Positions 1 to 8,523 of a stretch of DNA of 64,000 nt are shown here, piece after piece. Each line of letters begins with the position of its first letter. Within the stretch, counting starts at the first letter, position 1. A model generated the notes under the pieces. The model saw nothing but the letters and a program-made list of their open reading frames with translations, ran no database searches and was not told the origin of the DNA. A program made the translations under genes and the position numbers. The stretch lies in NCBI GenBank assembly GCA_902168085.1, contig CABHOP010000049.1, forward strand, positions 40,962-104,961, read 5' to 3'. The stretch comes from an uncultured Bacteroides sp. (GTDB taxonomy: Bacteria > Bacteroidota > Bacteroidia > Chitinophagales > Chitinophagaceae).

Positions 1-1051
1 TTTTGAAGTCGCGGTATATCTCCTGGCCCACTTTTATGAGCAAAATGCGGTAATCGCCCTCTGGTAGCGGTATGCGGTTTTGAGTATCCTTTTCCAGTTG
101 TTTAGTATAAAATCTATAATTACCCTCATGCATGTAAAACAAGGTAGCAGCAGAAATAGAAAACCCTTCAGATATCTTCAGATAGCCGTTTATAACACCA
201 TCCTCATTATCCGATACTATCATCCTGCTTTTTCTTGCTGGCTTTACGTTTTCTATTGGTTGCGGCTTAGGTTTTATAGTATCGGCAAATACTACTACAG
301 CTTTTACAGGTTGAACGGGAGTTGGTTTAGATATTTTTGGTTCAGATAGTTTGGGCAACTCCTGCTTTGTTTCAGCTCTTTTAAGGTGAGGCACATTACA
401 GCAATTCCTCTGCAGCTCTTTTATAATGCGGGGTATATCGGCAGCCTGCGTAACCGTATATGTTTTACCGAGGCAGGCATATTCATTCTTAGCGCCAGCA
501 TCGTTCGTAAGACTGATGGTGCATATAGGCGGCAGTTTAGCTTTAAGGTTCTGAGCAATATTGCATATATCATTACCACAGCTTTCACCACCGTCTGTAA
601 TTATTACGATGCTATACTGGTAATGATCTGTATTCGAGAGGTCGTATTTTACAGCTTCTTCCACCGCAAACGCTGTATTACTGATGCCTTTAGGTTTCAG
701 GCTCAGCAGACGCAACTCCATTTGTGTAGCATTATCACGACTGAACATTACTTCCATCTTTGTATCAAAACAATCGTTTTGAGAAGGTGCGGATTGTTGT
801 CCATAGGCACGCAATGCAAATTCTACCTCGTAATTCCTGCTGTATGTGCTGTCGATAAGTGCGTTAATGAATGTGCTGGCAGCTTTATATCGCGTGGTGC
901 TGTCATCCCATGCCCTGCTCATGCTCGATGAAGCATCGAGCAATACAAGTATACGATTGCTTTTAGCTGCCTGTTGTGCAAAAGAAAACTGTTTTCCGAA
1001 AAGGAATACCGGTATTAAAAGCAATTTGCAGGCTGCAGATAAAAACTTCAT
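1..1051 (-). CDS. Secreted von Willebrand factor A domain protein, C-terminus outside window
   Basis: The reading frame is open from an ATG at 1051 down to the left edge (350 codons), so the 3' end is missing. Residues 1-26 form a signal peptide (hydrophobic LLLIPVFLF core, Ala-Gln cleavage region). A vWA domain follows: the strand ILVLLDASSSMS carries the MIDAS DxSxS motif and VIITDGGESCGND the second metal-loop Asp. After about residue 225 comes a Lys/Pro-rich linker (KISKPTPVQPVK), then a region that could form a beta-sandwich and reaches the window edge. Such proteins are periplasmic or surface-exposed in Bacteroidota. The domain call is secure from motifs but the partner and role are not visible. 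It is divergent from the phosphatase gene and probably not part of the polysaccharide operon. Confidence 0.8.
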   Translation of the reverse strand, partial: MKFLSAACKLLLIPVFLFGKQFSFAQQAAKSNRILVLLDASSSMSRAWDDSTTRYKAASTFINALIDSTYSRNYEVEFALRAYGQQSAPSQNDCFDTKMEVMFSRDNATQMELRLLSLKPKGISNTAFAVEEAVKYDLSNTDHYQYSIVIITDGGESCGNDICNIAQNLKAKLPPICTISLTNDAGAKNEYACLGKTYTVTQAADIPRIIKELQRNCCNVPHLKRAETKQELPKLSEPKISKPTPVQPVKAVVVFADTIKPKPQPIENVKPARKSRMIVSDNEDGVINGYLKISEGFSISAATLFYMHEGNYRFYTKQLEKDTQNRIPLPEGDYRILLIKVGQEIYRDFK

Positions 1052-1140
1052 TTTTAGGAATAAGCGCAATGATAGGTCATTTTTATTTAATGCTTTGCCA
1101 ATATCACGCCCGGGTAACATGGGCTTTGTATAGATATGGC

Positions 1141-1171
1141 TTTTGACAGCGGTAAATAATCAATAGATTTG
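1141..1171 (+). promoter_or_regulatory. Bacteroidota-type promoter for the CpsB-like phosphatase gene
   Basis: A TTTTG element (1141-1145) and TAGATTTG (1164-1171, matching TAnnTTTG) are separated by 18 nt. The expected start of transcription is about 15 nt before the ATG at 1192. Confidence 0.5.
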
Positions 1172-1191
1172 TAAAAATTGAAAAGCAGGGA

Positions 1192-1971
1192 ATGTTATCA
1201 AGGTTATTTGGCTTTAAGAAAAAAGATGCTGATGATACAGCGCATGCAGGTGATACTGAAAAATACGGAAACTGGTCTTTCATAGGCACAGATATGCACT
1301 CGCACCTGGTGCCGGGTGTGGATGATGGCGCACAAACCGTAGAAGACAGTATCCAGCTGATAGAGCAACTGCGTGGAATGGGTTACCGCAATATCATTAC
1401 TACCCCCCATATAAAATTTGACCACTATCCTAATAATCCTGCTACTATCAATGCCGGCCTGCACACCCTGCAGCAAGCCCTGCATGAGCGTAATATAGAT
1501 ATGCCCGTAAAAGCTGCTGCAGAGTACTACATTGATGACCACTTCATGCAAGTACTGGAAAATGAGCCATTGCTGACAATAACGGATAACCAGGTATTGG
1601 TGGAAATATCGTTTATGTTTGAGCCGGTGCGCTTTGGCGAAATACTTTTTAAGATACAAACCAAAGGATACAAGCCTATATTGGCGCACCCCGAGCGTTA
1701 TGCTTATTATCACGGCAATATAGAAGCCTATCGCGAATTGAAAGAGCGGGGCTGTTACCTGCAATTGAATACCATTGCCCTGACGGGTTATTACGGGCGT
1801 TCTGTAAAACTGGCTGCCGAAGATCTGCTGGCAAATGGCCTCTATGATTACTGTGGAACGGATATGCACCATATACGTCATGCAGAGGCATTGCGTAAGG
1901 TAATGCAATCTTCCATCATGCCTACGTTGCAACGCTACCCTTTCCTGAATTCAAAACTGGAACTGGTATAA
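1192..1971 (+). CDS. CpsB/CapC-family tyrosine-protein phosphatase (PHP domain)
   Basis: 259 aa, a usual length for the family. It carries the PHP-type metal motif DMHSHLVPGVDDGA near residue 35, then TTPHIK, a late LAHPERY motif and GTDMHH near the C-terminus; these supply the His/Asp ligands of a metal-dependent phosphatase. In known systems (CpsB, YwqE) the enzyme dephosphorylates the tyrosine-rich tail of the BY-kinase that controls polysaccharide chain length. The matching kinase is encoded in this window at 11200-13569 and has such a tail, so a kinase/phosphatase pair is a reasonable inference. The protein has no signal peptide and should be cytoplasmic. It stands alone with its own promoter, 122 nt before the next gene. 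Confidence 0.85.
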   Translation: MLSRLFGFKKKDADDTAHAGDTEKYGNWSFIGTDMHSHLVPGVDDGAQTVEDSIQLIEQLRGMGYRNIITTPHIKFDHYPNNPATINAGLHTLQQALHERNIDMPVKAAAEYYIDDHFMQVLENEPLLTITDNQVLVEISFMFEPVRFGEILFKIQTKGYKPILAHPERYAYYHGNIEAYRELKERGCYLQLNTIALTGYYGRSVKLAAEDLLANGLYDYCGTDMHHIRHAEALRKVMQSSIMPTLQRYPFLNSKLELV

Positions 1972-2037
1972 ACCAGGTTCATTTGTTTTCTATTAGTTAA
2001 CGAGGCGCCATTTCTTAGTTTACATAAGCGGCCATGC

Positions 2038-2045
2038 TATATTTG
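2038..2045 (+). promoter_or_regulatory. Putative -7 element before the SDR gene
   Basis: TATATTTG matches TAnnTTTG and lies 48 nt before the ATG at 2094. No convincing TTG element is visible at the expected -33 distance, so this is a weak call. Confidence 0.35.
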
Positions 2046-2093
2046 CCCTATTGTTATATAGCGGGAAATATTCCTGCCTACACCTGACCACTT

Positions 2094-3071
2094 ATGTCTA
2101 AAAAAATACTTGTTACCGGTGGAGCCGGGTATATAGGCTCCGTTCTTACACGCCAGCTACTGGATAAAGGTTATAAAGTGCGTGTTATAGATAGCCTGAT
2201 GTACGGCGGAGAGCCTATCATCGACTTGCTGAACCTGCCTGATTTTGAATTTGTGAAGGGCGATGTACGCAATGAAGCAGATGTACGTAAAGCTATGGAA
2301 GGCATAGACTGCGTAGCGCACCTTGCTGCTATAGTAGGAGACCCCGCCTGTGCACAGAACCCCGAACTGGCAAAAACCACCAATATAAAGGGTAGCGAAA
2401 TGCTATATAAGGTTGCCAACGAAATGGGTGCGAGCAAATTTGTATTTGCATCTACCTGCAGCAATTATGGCAAAATGGATGACCCTAACCAGTTTGTTAC
2501 AGAAGAGTCTACGCTGGCACCGGTATCATTATATGCGGAAACGAAAGTAGCCGTAGAGCAATTCCTGCTGTCACAACCACAAAGCAATAATTGTAAACCC
2601 ACCTGCCTGCGCTTTTCTACCGTGTATGGCTTGTCACTGCGTCCACGCTTCGACCTGACGGTGAATGAATTTGCCAAGGAACTGGCTCTGGGACGTGAGC
2701 TTGTAATATTTGGTGAGCAGTTCTGGCGCCCGTATTGCCATGTGTACGACCTGGCACGTTCGGTAGTAAGTGTGATAGAAGCCTCTGCTGAACTGGTATC
2801 TTTTGATGTATTCAACGTAGGTGATACATCTGAAAACTACCAGAAGAAAATGATAGTAGATGAAGTAGTGAAACTGATACCGGATGCTAAGATCAAGTAT
2901 GTATCTAAAAACGAAGACCCGCGAGATTACCGTGTGGCTTTCGAGAAAATAAAGAATAAACTGGGCTTCGAACTGATGTTTAAAGTACCGGATGGCATAC
3001 GCCAGATAAAGAAAGTATTGGACGATGGATTTATCTTAAACCCAGACGATAACAAATACAAAAATGTATAA
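2094..3071 (+). CDS. NAD-dependent epimerase/dehydratase (extended SDR), sugar-nucleotide enzyme
   Basis: 325 aa extended short-chain dehydrogenase. The N-terminal Rossmann motif TGGAGYIG is followed by the NAD-binding DVRN segment, STCSNYG, and the catalytic YAETK (YxxxK). The family acts on nucleotide sugars as epimerase, dehydratase or reductase; sequence motifs alone do not tell which. The reading frame overlaps the next gene, a LegC-family aminotransferase, by 8 nt, so the two are translationally coupled and probably consecutive steps of one amino-sugar pathway. It could supply a keto sugar to the aminotransferase or act as the 4-ketoreductase/epimerase after the WbpM-like dehydratase at 35684-37600. 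It lacks the longer N-terminal membrane part of CapD-type enzymes. Confidence 0.8.
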   Translation: MSKKILVTGGAGYIGSVLTRQLLDKGYKVRVIDSLMYGGEPIIDLLNLPDFEFVKGDVRNEADVRKAMEGIDCVAHLAAIVGDPACAQNPELAKTTNIKGSEMLYKVANEMGASKFVFASTCSNYGKMDDPNQFVTEESTLAPVSLYAETKVAVEQFLLSQPQSNNCKPTCLRFSTVYGLSLRPRFDLTVNEFAKELALGRELVIFGEQFWRPYCHVYDLARSVVSVIEASAELVSFDVFNVGDTSENYQKKMIVDEVVKLIPDAKIKYVSKNEDPRDYRVAFEKIKNKLGFELMFKVPDGIRQIKKVLDDGFILNPDDNKYKNV

Positions 3072-4206
3072 CGAAGTAATCCGATTCATCCGCGAAACAT
3101 TTAATGAACCCGAAGCATTTGTTCCTTTGCACGCCCCCTATTTTGGTGGCAATGAGAAGAAATATCTTTTAGACACCATTGATTCCACCTTTGTTTCTTC
3201 TGTAGGTGCTTATGTAAACCGGTTTGAAGAGATGATGGCTTCTATAACAGGTGCTAAGTACGCCATAGCCATTACCAACGGCACCACGGCACTACAGCTG
3301 GCATTGGTGCTGGCTGGTATCCGGCGCGATGATGAAGTAATAACCCAGCCCCTAACCTTTGTAGCTACGGCCAATGCCATTACACACAGTGGCGGTATCC
3401 CGGTTTTTGTCGATGTAGATAAAGATACCATGGGTATGTCGTCGAAAGCACTGGAAAGCTTCCTTACTGAATACGCAGAAGTAAGAGATGGCCAGTGCTT
3501 TAATAAGCAATCGGGCAGGCGTATAGCTGCATGTGTGCCGATGCATACATTCGGGTTTCCATGCAGGATAGATGAAATAGCTGCTCTTTGCGATACATAT
3601 AAAATAGCCCTGGTAGAAGATGCCGCAGAATCATTAGGCAGCTACTATAAAGGACAGCACACAGGTACTTTCGGGCTGATGGGTACGTTTAGCTTTAATG
3701 GTAACAAAACAGTTACCTGCGGTGGTGGCGGCGCTATCGTTACCAATGATGAAAAGGTAGCGCAACATGCCAAGCATTTATCTACCACAGCTAAAATACC
3801 GCATCCGTATGAGTTTGTGCATGATGAAGTAGGTTATAACTACCGTATGCCCAACCTGAATGCAGCTGTAGCCTGTGCGCAACTGGAACAACTATCGATA
3901 ATACTGGATAATAAACGTGCACTGGCAGAGATATACAATTCCTATTTTGCCGGTAAGGATATTCAATTTGTTACCGAAGGTACAGATGCCAGGGCCAACT
4001 ATTGGCTGAATACTGTAGTGCTGAAAGACCTGGAAGCACGCGATGCCTTTCTGAATGAAACAAATGGCAGCAAGGTAATGACACGCCCTATATGGAAGCT
4101 GATGAACAAACTACCCATGTATGCGCATTGCCAGGCGGGTGACCTGACCAATTCTTTATGGTTGGAGGACAGGGTGGTAAACATACCCAGCAGCTACAGG
4201 CCGTAG
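3064..4206 (+). CDS. LegC-family sugar aminotransferase (DegT/DnrJ/EryC1/StrS fold)
   Basis: 380 aa PLP enzyme. The N-terminus (FIRETF...FVPLHAPYFGGNEK and STFVSSVG) is typical of the LegC subfamily, which aminates C4 of 4-keto-6-deoxy nucleotide sugars in legionaminic acid and related pathways. The PLP lysine lies in SFNGNKTVTCGGGG, and EDAAESLG carries the Asp that contacts the cofactor nitrogen. It starts inside the end of the SDR gene. LegB, LegI and LegF are not found in the window, so classical legionaminic acid synthesis is not supported. A 4-amino sugar made from the product of the 4,6-dehydratase at 35684-37600 is a plausible alternative. The family call is strong; the substrate is inference. 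Confidence 0.85.
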   Translation: MYNEVIRFIRETFNEPEAFVPLHAPYFGGNEKKYLLDTIDSTFVSSVGAYVNRFEEMMASITGAKYAIAITNGTTALQLALVLAGIRRDDEVITQPLTFVATANAITHSGGIPVFVDVDKDTMGMSSKALESFLTEYAEVRDGQCFNKQSGRRIAACVPMHTFGFPCRIDEIAALCDTYKIALVEDAAESLGSYYKGQHTGTFGLMGTFSFNGNKTVTCGGGGAIVTNDEKVAQHAKHLSTTAKIPHPYEFVHDEVGYNYRMPNLNAAVACAQLEQLSIILDNKRALAEIYNSYFAGKDIQFVTEGTDARANYWLNTVVLKDLEARDAFLNETNGSKVMTRPIWKLMNKLPMYAHCQAGDLTNSLWLEDRVVNIPSSYRP

Positions 4207-4355
4207 GATACTTACTTGCAATTTTGTAGTTTGTAAACGGTTTGTTATCCATATGTTTACTGTATGTTATTCATAGCGAATTACTTAATGTCTACTCTTG
4301 TGTGGTCTAACTTAGCGGGTACTATAGATTATTGTACATCACTACAAAAGATAAA

Positions 4356-5408
4356 ATGACACACAATATTCAAAGGCACGTTATATACGAACATCAATCT
4401 GTAAGAGATGCACTTATAAAACTGAACGACCTGAAGGTAGACCCCATTCTGATAGTCGCCGATAAAAACCTGAAATTACTGGGGTCCCTTACCGATGGGG
4501 ACCTGCGAAGGGGCTTTATCAATGGTCTGACTTTCGATAACCAAATAATAGAATACATACAACCCAATCCGCTCTTTATATATGAAGACGAGTTGCACCT
4601 GGCAGATATCAACGATTTGCGCAAGCGCAACTTTATAGTGATACCCGTATTGAACAGGGAGCATATTATTGTAGATATGCTGAACCTTACCAGGGTGCAG
4701 TCATTAATACCTGCCGATGTGGTTATTATGGCCGGTGGCCGCGGACAGCGCCTGATGCCATTAACGGAAAACACGCCTAAACCAATGCTACTGGTAGGGG
4801 AAAAACCAATACTGGAGCATAACATCGACAGGCTTGCCAAATTTGGCATCAAAAATATCTGCATCAGCGTAAACTACCTGGCCCAAAACATTATTGATTA
4901 TTTCCGGGATGGAGCATCTAAAGGTCTTTCCATTCAATACGTTCATGAAGATAAGCCACTCGGTACATTAGGCTCTGTAAAGCTTTGCCAGCAGAATGAA
5001 CATGATTATGTAATGGTCATGAATTCAGACTTGTTAACCAATATTGATTACGAAGCTTTTTTCCAAACCTTCATACGTTCGGGTGCTGATATGGCAGTAG
5101 CTACCACAAGCTACCAGGTAGAAGTGCCTTATGGCGTGCTGGAGGTGGATAATGGCAACTTCGTCAATTCATTAAAAGAGAAACCCCGCTACACATACTA
5201 TTCCAATGCGGGCATTTATTTAGTGAAACGCGAACTGCTTTCATTTGTTCCGGACAGGGAGTTCTACAATGTAACAGACCTGATGGATATGCTGATACGC
5301 CAGGGTAAAAAGCTGGTTTCATTCCCCATACTGGGTTACTGGCTGGATATAGGCAAACACGAGGATTTCCGCAAAGCACAAGAGGATATCAAATTCATCA
5401 ACTTTTAG
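4356..5408 (+). CDS. CBS-domain nucleotidyltransferase (PtmE-like sugar-1-phosphate nucleotidyltransferase)
   Basis: About 350 aa. Residues 1-115 form a CBS pair (LKLLGSLTDGDLRRG, FIVIPVLN). The catalytic part begins at VVIMAGGRGQRLMPLTENTPK, the signature of sugar-1-phosphate nucleotidyltransferases: Gly-rich loop, Arg, and PKPM with the catalytic Lys. MNSDLLT carries the metal Asp. This architecture matches PtmE-type enzymes that make GDP-glucosamine for legionaminic acid in Campylobacter, but the nucleotide cannot be read from motifs. I chose the ATG at 4356; an in-frame TTG at 4332 would add eight residues that do not resemble the family N-terminus. It follows the LegC-like gene after a 149-nt gap, so it may have its own promoter. 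Confidence 0.82.
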   Translation: MTHNIQRHVIYEHQSVRDALIKLNDLKVDPILIVADKNLKLLGSLTDGDLRRGFINGLTFDNQIIEYIQPNPLFIYEDELHLADINDLRKRNFIVIPVLNREHIIVDMLNLTRVQSLIPADVVIMAGGRGQRLMPLTENTPKPMLLVGEKPILEHNIDRLAKFGIKNICISVNYLAQNIIDYFRDGASKGLSIQYVHEDKPLGTLGSVKLCQQNEHDYVMVMNSDLLTNIDYEAFFQTFIRSGADMAVATTSYQVEVPYGVLEVDNGNFVNSLKEKPRYTYYSNAGIYLVKRELLSFVPDREFYNVTDLMDMLIRQGKKLVSFPILGYWLDIGKHEDFRKAQEDIKFINF

Positions 5409-5461
5409 TGATGTAAGATCTTGATAAGAGCATCTGCATGTTTTTGATTTGTCATAATAAT

Positions 5462-5478
5462 GAGTAATTTTATTACTC
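5462..5478. repeat. Perfect inverted repeat upstream of the winged-helix regulator
   Basis: GAGTAAT-TTT-ATTACTC, a 7-bp perfect dyad with a 3-nt spacer, centred about 90 nt before the ATG at 5559. It lacks GC and a T-run, so it is a poor terminator. It could be an operator for the regulator that follows. Function is inference. Confidence 0.4.
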
Positions 5479-5558
5479 GTTCTTGTGTCAACCTGTGATT
5501 GACAGCGGCGAAGCCATGCAATTAATTGTTGAAGTGACAGATAAGGAAAGCAGATAGT

Positions 5559-6095
5559 ATGCTGGAGACATTGATATCATCGCGAACACGGATAAAGCTC
5601 TTGCTAAGATTTTTTCTGAACCCGGAGGCAACAGCCTACTTACGTGGGTTGGCAGAAGAGTTTGAAGAAAGCACCAATTCCATCAGGGTAGAGCTTAACC
5701 GCTTTGAAGAAGCAGGCATGCTCTTATCTGAAAGCAAGGGCAATAAAAAAATATTTAAAGCCAATAGTAAACATCCGCTTTTTGCAGACCTGCGAAACAT
5801 TATGCTGAAATATGTAGGCATAGACAGGATAATAGAAGTGATCATAGACAGAATGGGCAAGGTGGAAAGGATGTACCTGACAGGGGATTATGCGAAGGGC
5901 AAGGATACGGGCATTATAGACCTGGTGTTTATAGGTGATGTAGATAAAGAATACCTGCTGAAGATGATAACGAAAGCAGAGAAGATGATAGGTAGAAAAG
6001 TGCGGTTTATAAGCTATAGTGCTGCAGAGTGGGAACCGGAAGCTTTGAACAGGAATGGCGATAAAGGGAAATATTTGCTGTTGTGGGAAAAATAA
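5559..6095 (+). CDS. Winged-helix regulator fused to a nucleotidyltransferase-like domain
   Basis: 178 aa. Residues 1-70 look like an ArsR/MarR-type winged helix (ISSRTRIKLLLRFFLN, then the recognition region STNSIRVELNRFEEAGML and wing ESKGNKKIFKAN). Residues 95-178 resemble the MNT/minimal nucleotidyltransferase fold (VERMYLTGDYAKGKDTG, IDLVFIGDV), but the GS...D-x-D catalytic pattern is only partly kept, so enzymatic activity is doubtful. Proteins of this layout are common in Bacteroidota next to polysaccharide loci. It lies 12 nt before the UpxY antiterminator gene, and the two would be co-expressed as the regulatory head of the operon. A dyad upstream (5462-5478) may be its binding site. 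Confidence 0.7.
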   Translation: MLETLISSRTRIKLLLRFFLNPEATAYLRGLAEEFEESTNSIRVELNRFEEAGMLLSESKGNKKIFKANSKHPLFADLRNIMLKYVGIDRIIEVIIDRMGKVERMYLTGDYAKGKDTGIIDLVFIGDVDKEYLLKMITKAEKMIGRKVRFISYSAAEWEPEALNRNGDKGKYLLLWEK

Positions 6096-6107
6096 AGGGG
6101 AACTAAT

Positions 6108-6593
6108 ATGCCGTGGTACGTACTACATACCAAACCTAGAAACGAGAAAAAGCTAACCTCTTTACTGCACGAAAGAGGTATAAAAGTATATTGCCCCCTG
6201 AGGGAAGAAATAAAACAATGGAGCGACAGGAAAAAGAAAGTGGCAGAGCCTGTTTTCAAATCGTACGTGTTTGTATTTCTCAACGATTATAAAGAAGAAA
6301 GCATTGACGTATTGAATCTACGCGGTGCTGTACGCTTTTTGTGGTGGCTGGGCAAGCCCGGAGTGGTAAGAGAAAATGAGATTAAATCGATACAAGACTT
6401 CCTTGAGCACTATAAGAATGCAGAGATAACTATTTCTTACCAAAAGGGTGATATAGTAGAAGTGAAAGAAGGGCCGCTGAAAGAAGCTAAAGGAACATTA
6501 TTGCAGGTAAAAGGCAATATAGCAACCATACATATAAAAACCCTGGGCATCAGCATGACAGCCAGAGTGCCCGTGCAATCAATAGGAAAATAA
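6108..6593 (+). CDS. UpxY-type transcription antiterminator (NusG paralogue)
   Basis: 161 aa, the usual size for UpxY/RfaH-like proteins. The N-terminal NGN domain starts MPWYVLHTKPRNEKKL and continues through YCPLRE and VFKSYVFVF to about residue 110; a C-terminal KOW domain starts near KGDIVEVKEGPLKEAKG. In Bacteroides, UpxY proteins bind RNA polymerase during transcription of the 5' leader of a capsule operon and prevent premature termination of that operon. Here the gene sits second in the operon, directly upstream of about 29 kb of biosynthesis genes, and a strong intrinsic terminator is found inside the operon at 15470-15501. Its action on that terminator is inference. Confidence 0.9.
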   Translation: MPWYVLHTKPRNEKKLTSLLHERGIKVYCPLREEIKQWSDRKKKVAEPVFKSYVFVFLNDYKEESIDVLNLRGAVRFLWWLGKPGVVRENEIKSIQDFLEHYKNAEITISYQKGDIVEVKEGPLKEAKGTLLQVKGNIATIHIKTLGISMTARVPVQSIGK

Positions 6594-6602
6594 ATCCCCG
6601 GT

Positions 6603-8507
6603 ATGTGCGGCATAGCAGGCATATTCAACCTGAATAAGGAACCAGTTGCAAAAGAAAACCTGCAACGCATGGCTACTTTGCTGGCGCATCGCGGTCCCGA
6701 CGGGGAAGGGATATATATAGATGAACACCTTGGTTTGGCCCATCGCCGTCTTGCGATCTTAGATATTTCAGATGCCGGCGCACAGCCAATGGCTTCAGGA
6801 AACGGTGAGTGGGTGGTCGTATTCAACGGATGCATCTACAACTTTAAAGACCTCAGACAAGAACTGCGGCAGCAAGGATATTCTTTTCATTCGCAAACGG
6901 ATACAGAAGTAATAGCGGAAGGTCTATGTGCATATGGGCCGGATTTCTTCCAGCGGTTCAATGGTATGTTTGCTATAGCTGCCTGGAATGTCAAAGAGCA
7001 AAGGTTATACTTGTCTCGCGATAGGGTTGGCATTAAACCATTGTATTATTGGTTCAACGGCAAAGTGTTGGTGTTTGCATCTGAAATAAAAGCTGTTATC
7101 AGCCACCCTGCTTATAAAACAGAAGTAGATTACAGCGCCCTCAACCAATACTTTTCTTTCCAGAATGTATTTTCATTCAATACCCTATTCAAGGGTGTGC
7201 ATATGCTGCCGCCTGCCAATACGGTTGTAGTAAACCATGATACTACAGAAGTAAAGCATCATTCCTGGTGGGATTATGATTTCACCAAAGCGGATAACAG
7301 CATGGGCTTTGATGATGCCGTACAACTAACCAAATCGGTATTTGAAAAAGCAGTACACAGGCAAATGGTAGCCGACGTGCCGGTCGGTTCTTATTTATCG
7401 GGTGGTATGGATTCGGGTTCTGTAACGGGCATCGCATCAAGGCATGTAAACAGGCTTACGACTTTTACTGCCGGGTTCGACATGTCGGAAGTGACAGGCG
7501 TGGAAGCGAACTATGATGAACGCAGGGATGCGGAGCTGATGGCCAACTACTTCAAAACGGAGCATTACGAGCAGGTTATCAATGCAGGGGACCTTAGCTG
7601 GTCGCTGCCCAAAGTGATATACCATCTGGAAGACCTGCGGGTAGGTATGTGCTACCCCAGTTACTACATCAGCAGGCTGGCATCGAGGTTTGTAAAAGTA
7701 TGCCTGCAGGGTACTGGCGGCGATGAATTGTTTGGCGGGTATCCGTGGCGGTACTACAGTGTGTTCCGCTCTTTAGACCGTGCTACATTCTTTGATAATT
7801 ACTATGATTTCTGGCAAAGGCTGGTATCGGACGATGATAAGAAAAAACTATTTACGGCTGATACTTATGCGCGTATTGATATAACAGAACCACGTTCTGT
7901 ATTCGAACGTGTTTTTACATTCAACGATACGCTGAAGTATAGCACACCTGAACAGCATATAGAGAATAGCCTGTATTTTGAAATAAAAACATTTCTACCT
8001 GGTTTGCTACTGGTGGGCGATAAGCTATCTATGGCAAATGGACTGGAAGAACGTTTCCCTTTTATGGATAATGATTTGGTAGACATTGCTATGCAAATAC
8101 CCATACGCCATAAACTGGGCAACCTTGAGAATATGCTGCGCCCCGATGAAAATGAATACCTGGAAGTAAAGCGAAAGGCCTACAAGGAATATAGTGACGG
8201 TAAGAACGTGCTACGTAAAGCAATGATGAGCTACCTGCCCGATAGGATTATAAACAGGCAAAAGCAGGGTTTTTCTGCGCCGGACGAAAGCTGGTACAGA
8301 GGCGCTAATGCCCAATATATAAAAGACCTGCTACTGGGCAAAAAAGCGGTATGTGCAGATTTTATCAATCCTGGATATATAGAGCACATTATAAAAGAGC
8401 ATACGGAAAAGCATATTAACCATCGGCTGCTTTTATGGTCATTCCTTTCGTTTGAATGGTGGTGCAGGATATTCCTGAATGGTGAAAAGCCGGCAGATAA
8501 TAATTAA
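6603..8507 (+). CDS. asnB: Asparagine synthase, glutamine-hydrolysing (AsnB family)
   Basis: 634 aa, full length. Met-Cys2 is the N-terminal nucleophile of the class II glutaminase domain, followed by LLAHRGPDGEG and the FNGCIYN loop. The synthetase domain has the PP-loop SGGMDSGS at residue 266 onward and GTGGDELFGGYPWRYY. All catalytic features are intact, so it should transfer glutamine-derived ammonia to an ATP-activated carboxylate. It may make asparagine, but its place 9 nt after upxY inside a uronic-acid polysaccharide operon suggests amidation of a uronate carboxyl, as proposed for WbpS-type enzymes of Pseudomonas O-antigen loci. Substrate choice is inference. A second, degenerate copy occurs at 19323-21035. 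Confidence 0.88.
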   Translation: MCGIAGIFNLNKEPVAKENLQRMATLLAHRGPDGEGIYIDEHLGLAHRRLAILDISDAGAQPMASGNGEWVVVFNGCIYNFKDLRQELRQQGYSFHSQTDTEVIAEGLCAYGPDFFQRFNGMFAIAAWNVKEQRLYLSRDRVGIKPLYYWFNGKVLVFASEIKAVISHPAYKTEVDYSALNQYFSFQNVFSFNTLFKGVHMLPPANTVVVNHDTTEVKHHSWWDYDFTKADNSMGFDDAVQLTKSVFEKAVHRQMVADVPVGSYLSGGMDSGSVTGIASRHVNRLTTFTAGFDMSEVTGVEANYDERRDAELMANYFKTEHYEQVINAGDLSWSLPKVIYHLEDLRVGMCYPSYYISRLASRFVKVCLQGTGGDELFGGYPWRYYSVFRSLDRATFFDNYYDFWQRLVSDDDKKKLFTADTYARIDITEPRSVFERVFTFNDTLKYSTPEQHIENSLYFEIKTFLPGLLLVGDKLSMANGLEERFPFMDNDLVDIAMQIPIRHKLGNLENMLRPDENEYLEVKRKAYKEYSDGKNVLRKAMMSYLPDRIINRQKQGFSAPDESWYRGANAQYIKDLLLGKKAVCADFINPGYIEHIIKEHTEKHINHRLLLWSFLSFEWWCRIFLNGEKPADNN

Positions 8508-8523
8508 TACCTAAGGGCAATAC

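Noticed and set aside
386..1133. Plus-strand open frames across 386-931 and 846-1133
   Set aside because: They lie opposite the vWA gene, whose minus-strand frame has a signal peptide and MIDAS motif; the plus frames have no recognisable features.
1204..1932. Minus-strand frame of 242 codons opposite the phosphatase gene
   Set aside because: The plus frame has all PHP metal motifs; the antisense chain has none.
1961..1976. Possible terminator after the phosphatase gene (CTGGT-ATAA-ACCAG)
   Set aside because: The stem is only 5 bp, overlaps the stop codon and has no proper T-run.
2094..5408. Legionaminic acid biosynthesis
   Set aside because: Only LegC-like and PtmE-like genes are present; no NeuB-type synthase or CMP transferase is seen.
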